The position numbers and the translations under genes were made by a program. The notes under the pieces are model-generated. The model was not told the DNA's origin. It worked only from the letters and a program-made list of their open reading frames with translations, and searched no databases. DNA of 64,000 bases from a virus: positions 1 through 64,000 of the IMG/VR virus record IMGVR_UViG_3300032235_000715. The stretch is one strand, 5' to 3'. This document shows positions 6,185 through 18,100 of this stretch, piece by piece. Position 1 is the first letter of the stretch; the number at the start of each line of letters is the position of its first letter.

Positions 6185-9100
6185 ATGACAGAAAAAAGAA
6201 TTCAGTTTAATAACATCATCCAGAATCAACTTCCAGCATATGTTAGGGAGGAGTTTCCGCTAGTTGCTGAGTTTTTAAAACAATACTATATTTCTCAAGA
6301 ATTCCAGGGTGCTTCGACGGATCTTATTCAGAATATTGATCAATATTTAAAGTTAGATAATATCAAGGCAAATATAGAAGTAACAACACTCACTGCAAAT
6401 ATTACATTTGCTGATGAAACGATACCTGTATTGAGTACCGTAGGGTTTCCGGATTCTTATGGATTGTTGCAGATTGATGACGAGATTATCACATATACGG
6501 GAAGAACTGCAACTTCTTTTACGGGATGTATAAGAGGATTTAGTGGAATTACCTCTCTCAGTGATCAAAATAAACCAGATGAACTAGTATTTGAGTCATC
6601 AGAGTCTGCAGATCACTCCAATAAAAATAGTGATCAGACTGACAAGAAAGTTATTAATCTAAGTTATCTCTTCTTAGAAGAATTTTTTAATAAAATTAAA
6701 TACCAATTAACTCCCGGATTTGAAAAAAGAGAGTTTTATAGTGGATTAGACAAATACTTGTTCCTCAAGCAATCAAAGGATTTTTATTCAACTAGAGGAA
6801 CAGATCTTTCATTTAAAATTTTATTCAATGTTTTGTATGGTGAAGATGTTAAGATTATCAGACCTCAAGATTATTTGATTAAACCATCAGATGCTCATTA
6901 TGAAATTACCAATGATTTGGTTGTAGAAAGTATTTCCGGAAGCCCATATGATCTGGAGAGATCTACATTATATCAAGATGCTTATGGGGACATCACTAAG
7001 GGATATGTGCCAATATCCAGAGTAGAAAAAATTTTTACAGATTCAAGTAAGGAATACTATAAACTAAGTTTTGATGCTGGATATAACAGAGACATTAATG
7101 TTAATGGGTCTCTTTATGGAAATTTTTCGATTCACCCAAAAACAAAACTAATTGGCGATGTAATTTCGGGAACAAATACTCTGGATGTAGATTCTACAGT
7201 AGGATTTCCTTCAGCAGGAGAATTATCAGTACTCTATAATGATGGAACTGAAAGTATAATTTCATATACTTCAAAAAGTTTAAATCAGTTTTTTGGATGC
7301 AAAAATATTACAAAAACGATTTTAGATAAAACTGATATTTGGTTAAATGTTTTTGCTTATGGAACATCAAATAAAAACTCAAACGAAATAATTAAAGTAA
7401 GAATTACCTCCGTTCTCAATAAAATTAATATCGTTGACGATTCTTATTATTACAACGCCGAAGACACGGCTATCATAAGAACATTAGGCGTAAATCCATC
7501 AGACGAATCAGTTTCAAATAATTGGTTTTTCAATATTTCTCCAAGTATTGATGTATTGTCAATATCAGATAGAGGAAATCAAACTTATCAGTTAATTACA
7601 AAGATTGATCATAACCTTAGAATAGGAGATGAAATAAACCTTACGATAAGTGATGGAACTAAAAGGTCTTCCACTGTTTCAAATATAATTTCCAGTGACA
7701 TTGTAGAAATTAATGGTCAAGGTGCTTTAGATATAAGTAGATTTTATTCAATCCAAAGGAATTTGCTTAAAGTAAATTCTCAAAAGTATTCTTATCTATC
7801 AAATCAAATAACAAACGTTCAAAATGTTTATAAGATTGATAATAAGACTTTGGTATCCTCTCCCTCATTGCCTTCTTACAATAAACAACCATTAGAAACC
7901 TATAATCGCACTGTAGAATTTAAGGGAGTTTTTCAAAATACTGAAATTTCCGGTTATCCTGGATTTACTGATTTAATTAATTTAAATGTAGATCATGGAT
8001 TTTATACTGGGGATAGTGTATATTACACTCCATCATCTGGAGATGATTCTCTATTTGAGGAGGGAATTTATTTTATCCAAAGGGTAAATCCAACTACTGT
8101 TAGATTTAGTAAGAGTAGAGCAAATCTCTATAAATCAATTTTTGTTAGATTTAACAGTTTTATTGAATTAAAAAATAATAGTAAACTAGAAGATTCTGAT
8201 TTTAATTTAAAGAAATTAGACTCACAAAAATTATTAAGAGAAATTATCCATCCAATCAATGAAGGAATCCAATATCAAACGACTCCAGGTCCTGTTGGTA
8301 TTTTAATAAACGGTGTTGAAATACTAAATTATAAATCAAAAGACACTATTTATTATGGTTCAGTGGAAAAAATTGATGTTATAAATCCAGGATCTGATTA
8401 TGATGTTATTAACCCACCAACATTAGTAATTTCAGACTCTGTTGGAACCGGTGCAACAGGTTATTGCTCAGTTAAAGGGTCTCTCAGGGAAATTAGAATT
8501 ATTGATTCGGGATTTGATTATCTCGAAACACCAAAAATTAATATTTCTGGGGGAAATGGAATCGGAGCAAAGGCAAGTGCATCGATGAAATTGATTGACC
8601 ATCAATTATCCTTTAATTCAGAATCTAAATCTGCATTTGTTAGTATAACAAATAATACTATAGGGTTTTCAACATTCCATAAGTTTAGAAATGCAGAAAA
8701 GGTAGTGTATAGAACTAATGCACAGACAGCAGTTGGAGGAATCGTAACTAACTCTTCATATTATGTTTCAATTGAAGATTTATATACAATTAAATTGCAT
8801 AAAACTTTTGATGATGCCCTAGTTGGAGTGAATACTGTAGTATTAACATCTTATGGTACAGGAAATCATATTTTAGAGTCATACAATAAAAAATCAGTAA
8901 TATCTTCAATTAATATTGAAAGTAATGGGTCTAATTATGAAAATAAAAAAAGAACAGTTAATTCTTCTGGAATCAGCACTTCTCTGGGATACGTCAACAT
9001 AAAATCTCACGATTTCAAATCTGGTGAAATTGTAACATATTCCACCGATGGAACTGTAATTGGTGGGTTATCAAACAATACAAATTATTATGTAACTAAA

Positions 9101-12100
9101 GTTGATGAGGAAAACTTTAAACTTTCTTTAGTTGGAGTAGGAACTGATAATCAAGACTTTTATTATAAAACAAATCAGCAAATCCAGTTTAATTCGACTG
9201 GATCTGGAACGCACACGTTTAATTATCCACAAATAGTAGTTGAAGTTGTTGGAAATATTGGTGTATCGACTTCTTTTAAAGCAGTAGTTCAACCAATTTT
9301 TAGGGGAGAAATTACATCAATACATTTGAACGACAATGGTGTTGGATACGGATCTTCGGAAATTATTAATTTTAATAGAATTCCTAATGCAACTTTGAAT
9401 AGTGGAGCAGATGCTCAACTTGTTCCGATAATTAATGATGGAAAAATTGTTGAAGTTTTAATTAACAATCCCGGAAGAAATTATAATTCGCCCCCAAATT
9501 TAAATATTTTAACAAATAATGAAGGAGTAGGTGCTATTCTAACTCCAATCATTGAAAATGGTCAAATAAAATCAATTAAGATTGTTGAAAGTGGTGGTGG
9601 ATATAACCCAAATAGTACTTTTATTACAGTATCTGCTGCAGGAACTAAAGCAGAACTCAATCCCGTATTAAAATCTTGGACAGTAAATCTTTTTGCAAAA
9701 TATTTTAATAAATTTGCAGATGATGATGGATTTATTTTTTATAATTCAAATTCCAAATATGGGTTACAATACGCCCATTTATATACACCAAGAAAATTAA
9801 GAGAGAATGTATATGCCAAAGAAATTGGAGGAAAAACTCTTTATGGAAAATATGATCTCATAAAGTCTAATAATAATGAAGTCTCTTCTACAAACCATTC
9901 TCCAATAATCGGATGGTCTTACGATGGAAATCCAATATATGGACCATATGGACTTTTAAATAATGGATCTATTTCCAGAATGAAGTCTGGATATATTTTG
10001 AATTTGGCAACAGACAGACCTCCATTCCCTTCTGGGTTCTTTGTTGAAGACTATGAATATCAAAATGTCGATGATGAATCTGTCCTAGATGAATATAATG
10101 GAAGATTCTGCGTAACTCCAGATTTTCCTAATGGTACTTATGCATACTTTACAACAATCGACGGAACATCTTCAAGTTCTTTTGGTGGATATAGATTGCC
10201 AGTTTTTCCTTATATTATAGGAAACAAATTCAAGTCCACACCAAATCAATTCAATTTTGATAGAAAATCAAATCAAGATGATATTGATTTAAATAAAACA
10301 GATTGGTCTAGAAATACAACTCCATATAATCTACTTAAAAAATACACTTCTTACTCTTACTTACAACTGCCAAATGATCTAGATCAAACAATCGATGTTA
10401 AATATGCTTCCCCCGGAGTTATTGAAAATATCGGTATTGTAACGGGAGGAATAAATTATAAAGTAAATGATAAAATTATTTTTGATGAAGAGGAAACTAG
10501 TGGTTTTGGATTTGCAGCAAAAGTTTCTAGAATTGGTGGGAAAACTGTCAATTCAGTTAGTGTTGCAAGCACCACAGTTTATAATTTAGAAATTTATCCT
10601 TTGGAGGGGAGTAAAAATTCTTTTATTGCACAATCAGATTTGCCACATAATTTTATTAATGTAGATATTGTTTCAATTTCTGGATTAAATACAACTTCTT
10701 CATTAATAGGCGGGTCATATACCATAGGTGTATCTACAAATACTCTATCTGTTTCAAGTCCTTCTGGAATTGGATCTGTTGGAGTAACTGGAATTGTTAC
10801 TTTTATTTCTGTTTCTGGAAATCTTTCACATCTTTCAGTTAGAGAAAATGATGTATATAAGATTGGAAATGAAAAGATTAAAGTATTGAACGTAGATAAA
10901 AATTCTTCTAGGATTAGAGTATTAAGATCTATTGATGGGACAGTTGGATCTGCGCATAGTTATACTAATGTTTTATATGAAACTTCAAGAAGATTTTCTA
11001 TAAATGTTGGAAATACTACATCTTATGGATACTCAGTAAACAAAGAATTTTATTTTAATCCAAAAGAGTCTCTTGGTGTTGGAACTGTTTTTGGTGTTGG
11101 AATTGGAACGACACTTTCTTTTTCAAGTCCAGGTATTGGAGCGTCGCAAATCTTCATTCCAACAAAGACAATTTATATTCCAAATCATAATTTACAAACA
11201 GGAGATGTTTTAACATACTCCACAAATATAGGAACTTCAATTTCAGTATCAAAGGATGGGATAACCTCATCACCTCTTGCAGATCAATCCGTTGTTTACG
11301 TTGCTAAAATTTCCAATGACTTAATTGGAATATCAACTGTTAAGGTTGGTCTCGGAACAACTGGAACTTTTGTAGGAATTGCATCAACAACTTCATCTTT
11401 TAGTACATTATATTTTACTGGAATTGGAACAGGAACTTATCATAGTTTTAAGACAAACTATCCAAAATTAACTGCACAAGCATCCAAAAACATTGTAACT
11501 GTTTCAACTGCACAAACACACGGGATTACAAACAATGATTATGTTTTTGTAAATGTAAATCCGGGAATTACTACATCAATTATAGTTAAGTATGATGATT
11601 ATAATCGAAAAGTTTTAATCAATCCCAGGTCTTTTGTTTCTGGCGATATTAACATCTCTTCAAATTCTATAACAGTCTTAAATCATAATTTTGAAAATGG
11701 GCAGAAAGTTGTTTATACTTCATCATCTCCCTCAGGTGGATTAGTTAATAATAAAATTTATTATGTTGTTGTTTTCGATAAAAATACAATTAAGTTATCC
11801 CCATCATATTATAGTGCGACTAATTTAATTCCAGAGATAATTAATATAACTTCAGCATCAAGTGGTACATTATCTCCTGTAAATCCACCCATTAAACTTT
11901 ATAAAGAATCCACTGCAATATTTGATCTTTCAGACTCTTCTTTATCATATCTCAATGGATCTGTTAGATATTCTGCATTTGAATTGAATTTTTACATAGA
12001 TTCAAATTATACCCAAATATTCGATAAGTCATTCTCTAGCAAAACTTTTGAAGTTATAAAGACTGGTATAGTTGGAGTAGATGCAAATGCGAAGGTTTCG

Positions 12101-15100
12101 TTAACAGTCAATGACAATATTCCACAAAAGTTATACTATAAGTTAGATCCAGTATACAATAGTACTCTTCCACTGACAAAGAAAGAAGTAAATGTAGATA
12201 CTTCTGTTATTGCAAATAATGAGATGCAGGTTGTTTACAGTGGATATAATGGAGAGCATAGAGTAACTTCTACTTCTTCCACTTCATTTACATACAATCT
12301 CGATAAAACACCCGAATCTCTTTCTTACAGTTCTTCTTCAAAGTTAAATTATGAAACAACATCTTTAAGTGCTTTGGGATCTGTTTCTAAAATTAATATA
12401 ACCTCTAATGGACAACAGTATACAACACTTCCAAAGTTTTCGGAAATAAATTCTACATATGGAACTGGTGCTATTTTAGAAGCATCTAGTAAATCAATAG
12501 GAAACATCAAGAAAACAAAATTAAATAATATTGGATTTGATTTTTCGTGCGATTTTACTGTAAGACCAAATTTAATTTTCCCACAAATTTTAAAAATTGA
12601 ACCTCTTAATTCGATTGATTATATTGGCATCAATTCAAGAGGAAGAGGGTACCTCACAGCACCAAAACTTGTTGTATTAGATGGAAAATCCAGAGAAGTT
12701 CTTCCCGAATTAGATCTCAAATATTCCTTAACCGACAATTATGTTACAATTTTAAATAATACGTATAGACTTAATGATATAACTCCAATTATTGTCCCAA
12801 CACAAAATTCAAATGGAGTTGGGATTAAATCAGTTTCATATAATTCTACTTCTAAAGATGTAACTATTGAATTATCAGTTGGATTTAGTACGTCAAGTTC
12901 TTTCCCATTTGCTATTAACGATAATGTATTAATAGAAAATATCAGTGTAGGAATTGCATCGGCGGCAAAGGGGTTTAATTCGGAAAACTACAATTATCAA
13001 TTATTTACAGTTACCTCAATTGATCCAAATATAGGTGGATATGGGTCTATAACTTATAACTTGGGCAATTTTCTGGAGTCAGGAGAAACTCCAGGAACTT
13101 ATGACAACGTTAATTCCTCTGGAAGAATTATACCAGAAAAATATTTTCCAAAATTTAATGTTGTATTAAAACCAAATGATTTCTTTGAAAATGAAAGAGT
13201 TAGATATCCCAATGAATCAATTTCATTGGGATATGTCGAAAATTGGAATAAAGAAACTAAGTATCTTAAAGTTTCTTCAAGAGAAATTTTAAAAGAAGGG
13301 AATGTTATTGAAGGCGTCTCATCAAAGACTCAAGGAATAATTTTTTCTACAATTAAATCTACTGGTTTTATTGATGTTGGATCGTATTCAAAATCGGAAA
13401 ATGGATGGATAACTGAAACTGGAGTCTTAAATAATGAATTACAAAAAATTCAAGACAATTTCTATTACCAACTATTCTCATATTCACTTAAATCAAAAGT
13501 TCCTTATGATACGTGGGAAAATGCTGTTGGATCTTTAAATCACACTGCTGGATTTAAAAAGTTCAGTGATTATCAATTAGAATCTTTTGGTTATTCTGGA
13601 ATTAGCACAGACGCTGCTTCTGTTTTAGATACAAACGCAGATATTATTGGATTTGCAAGTTTAAACTGCGTGTATGACTTTGATCTTGCAAGAGAAAATG
13701 CATTAGTTTTAGGATCAAAAACTTACTCGGATGAAATAACTTTTTCGAGTAGAATACTAACAGATTATTTTGAATCTGTAGGAAATAGAGTATTATCGAT
13801 TGATAATATCAGCGATCAATTTAATAGTAATCCAAGATCAACAAGATTTTCTATTGTTCATCGTTTCTTCTTATCTGATGCTCGTGCTCAAAAGTACATT
13901 ACTTATGTAAAAGACCAAAGATACACGTCAGAAAGACAACTGATGCTCTTTACATTACTTCACGACAATAACATGGGGTATTTAAATCAGTATGGAAGAG
14001 TTGAATCAGTTTATGATCTTGGATCTTTTGATTTTTCTATTAATGGAAATGAAGGTCTGATATTATTCTATCCAATAAAATATAGAGTAAATGATTATCA
14101 AGTTACAACATTATCATATAATCTAAAGGATAGTTTAGTTGGAGTAGGAAGCACTACAATAGGAGATATTGTAAGTGTAAATACAAATACTATTTTTGTT
14201 TCCAGCGGACCAACAACAATTATTAGTATTGGATCCACTTATACTTCTTCTAAAATACTAGTGGAAGTATCTGCAAATAATGATCAATATCAGTTTAATG
14301 AGTTGAATTTAATTCATGATGGAACAAATATTGAACTTCTTGATTATGGTCAATTAACAAATCATTCAACAGATGCTTATTCAAGTTCTGGACTTGGCAC
14401 ATACTACCCATATTTTTCTGGATCAGACTTAAAAATTGATTTTATTCCCAATGTAGGAATAGCAGCGTCTATAAGTACAATTCAAGTTGCAATTTCAAAT
14501 ACTTCAATAACTGGAATAGGTACTTTTGATATTAAGTATGCAAGATTTGAGGCAAGATCCACTTCTATTGCATCCACCACGTCTCCAACTGCAAGTATAG
14601 TCGCAGAATATCCAGAGAAGTATGATGGTGGATACTATGTTGTTCAGGTTTCTGATATTACAAACAATAGACATCAACTTTCTGAAGTTATTGTTCTCGA
14701 TGATGAAAATGAAGTGTATATCACGGAATTTGGAAACATTGAAACACATTCTGGTCTCGGAACCATAGGAGCAGTAAAAACTATAAATTCAACTAGATTG
14801 ACATTTACTCCTCTTGCAAATATTGATACTCAAGTAAAAGTATACTTCAATTCTCTTGCAAACTTTGATGAAATCAATACTTCAACTCAATACAATAATA
14901 ACACTGCAACTTCCGATTACAATGTTTATTATGGAACAGAAAGAGATGTTAAACGTTCTTTTGAACTCAAACATCAAGGAAATCCAATTTTCCAACGATA
15001 TTTTGATGCAAGTGATTCGTCTACAGTGAGTATTGGATCTAGTACCATTAGAATTCAAAATCACTTCTTTGTTACTGGAGAAAAAGTTTCATATTCTTCT

Positions 15101-18100
15101 GGTACACCAACTGCAATATCGTCACCTATAGGCATTGCCTCAACCGATTTTGGTGTTGGCATTGGAACAACTGATAAACTTCCTTCATCAGTTTACATTA
15201 TTAAAGTCGATGAAAATAATATTAAATTGGCAAGAAGTGTATCAGATGCATTGCGTGCTGCTCCAAAAATATTAAATATAACTTCTGTTGGAATTGGAAC
15301 GAGACACGTATTTACTTCATTAAAGCAAAATACAAAAACATTAGTTTCTATTGATAATGTTATTCAATCGCCAGTTGTATCAACTTCATTAACATCATAT
15401 CTTTCAACAAATGTTCTTTCGGTTGATGATTTGATCTATATTGATTCTACTGAAGGTCTAATTTCTGGAGATTTAATACGTATTGATAATGAGATAATGA
15501 AAATAGAAGCAATAGGTATCGGAAGTACAAATTCTATACGTGTTGCAAGACCTTGGTTAGGAACAAATCTTACAAGTCACTCTATTGGAACTTCTATTAC
15601 TAAAGTAACTGGTAATTATAATATTGTCGAAAATACAATTAACTTTGTTGAGGCACCATATGGAAATATTCCCATTGGAACTTCAACAAATCCACCCGAC
15701 GAAAGGGATTGGGTTGGAATTACTTCATCTTCTTCTTTCCACGGAAGAGTCTTTATGAGGTCTGGTGTTACAGATTCTTCAAATGAATCATATTATAAGA
15801 ATCATATCTTTGATGATATTTCTTCAAGATTTACAGGGTCACAAAAAACTTTTACCTTAACTTCTAATGGGTCAAACATTTCTGATATGTATGAAGATAA
15901 TGCGGTTGTATTGATCAATGAAATTTTCCAAGAACCAGGACTAACAAATAATTATACTTTATCTGAGTCTGTTGGTGTAACATCAATTTCTTTTGTAGGA
16001 TCTGCAACGTCTCAATCTTCTGATACCAATACATCAAATCTCCCATCCGGTGGAATAATAGTTTCTGTCGGATCCACTAAAGGATTTGGATATCAACCTT
16101 TAGTTTCTGCTGGTGGAACTGCAATAGTATCGGTTGCTGGAACTATTTCATCAATCAGTATTGGAAATAGTGGTTCTGGTTATAGATCTTCAATTCAAAC
16201 TTTAAGTGGAATTGCAACTGTCACAGTAAGAGTTGGTGTTGCAACATCTTCAACAGGGACTCCAAATATTGAATTTATTGGCACTGCGGCAGTCAGTAGG
16301 GGTAATATTGTAAGTATCGCTATAACTAATCCTGGAATTGGTTATACTACTTCTAACCCACCATATGTGATTATTGATGCTCCACTTTCTTACTCAGATA
16401 TTCCTTTAATTTATAGTTCATCTTCTTCTGGAATAGGAACTAGAGCAACAATAGATGTTATAGTTGGACAAGGATCCAGTGTTATTGAATTTGAAATTAA
16501 AAATACGGGATATGGATATGAAATTGGAGATATTTTAACTATTCCTGTTGGGGGAGCAACTGGAATTCCAACAACACCAAATTCAACGATAAAAGAATTC
16601 CAAATCAGTGTTGATAATGTTGATCGTGATAAATTCTCTGGATGGTCGATTGGAGAATTGGAAGCATTTGACAATATTCAAATATTGTTTGACGGAAAGA
16701 GAGTTATTTTCCCATTAACTTATAATGGAACTACAACTTCTGTTTATGCAAAGAGAGGATCTTTAATAAACATACAAGATGTTCTTTTAGTATTTGTAAA
16801 TGATATTCTTCAAGTTCCTGGTGAAGGATATATCTTCAAAGGTGGAAGTAAAATTCAATTTACTGAACCACCAAAATCTGAAGATACTTGCAAGATTATA
16901 TTCTACAAGGGGAGTGGAGATGGTGTGGATGTCATATTCCGTGATGTTATTGATACAGTAAAAATTGGTGATGATTTACAACTAACTTATGACTCTTTTA
17001 TTGGGCAATCTCCAAGTCTTTTGGAAGATGAGAGAAAAGTTGTAGACATTTTATCAATCGAAACTGTTGAAACTAATCCTTACTTTGGCCCAGGCAATAC
17101 TGGAAACGAAACTCTCTCAAGACCATTAATTTGGTGTAGACAGACTGAAGATTTGATTATTAATGAAAAAGAGGTGGCAAAAAATAGAGAGTTTTATGAA
17201 CCATTCATTTATCCATCAACTCATATAATTCAATCAGTTGGAGTCGGTACATCGATAATTTATGTCGAAAATCTAAGACCATTCTTTAACCCATTAAATG
17301 AAAATAACATTTCCTTAGAATTCCAAAACAATATTACTTTAATATCTCAGGATACTAAAGTTTCTGCAAGTGCCACTGCTATTGTATCAGTGGCGGGAAC
17401 TATTTCTTCTATTAATATTTTAGATGGTGGTTCTGGATATGATTCTGCCCCTATAGTTACAATTCAAAATCCAATTGGCATAGGATCAACAACTTCTACT
17501 GCAATTTCATTTATAACTTCTGGAATTGTCACTTCAATTTCTATTACTGGAGTTGTTACTGGATATTCTTCAATGAATCCTCCGGTTGTATTAATTGAAC
17601 CCCCAACAATTGATATTGAGAGTAACAAGGTCGCTTCATATGAAGGAGACTTTGGAATAATTAGTGGAATCTCTACAGTTTCTGTTGGAGTCGCTTCCAC
17701 TGGAATTGTATTTGATTTCTTCATACCTCAAAATTCACCTCTTCGTGAAGGGATGATTTCCGGAATTACAACAATAAGTGGAATACAAACTAATTACTAT
17801 TTTGTTGTTTCAAACTCAAACGTTGGAAATGGCGTAACATCTCTTGATTCTCTACGTAAAATAGTTGGGTCGGGAAAAAGTTTTCTTGATGGAGTTTACC
17901 AAGTTTCTTCAGTATCAATTGCACAAACCTCGGTTGTAGGTTTAGGTATTACTTATGTTGCTAAAGTCATAGTGAGTGTTTCTGGTTACAACGGATTAAG
18001 TGGAATTGGATATAGCAATTATTATGGAAACTTTAGTTGGGGAAGAATTAAACTCAAATCCAGAACAAAATCTGAATCATATAATGCATATACAAATTCT

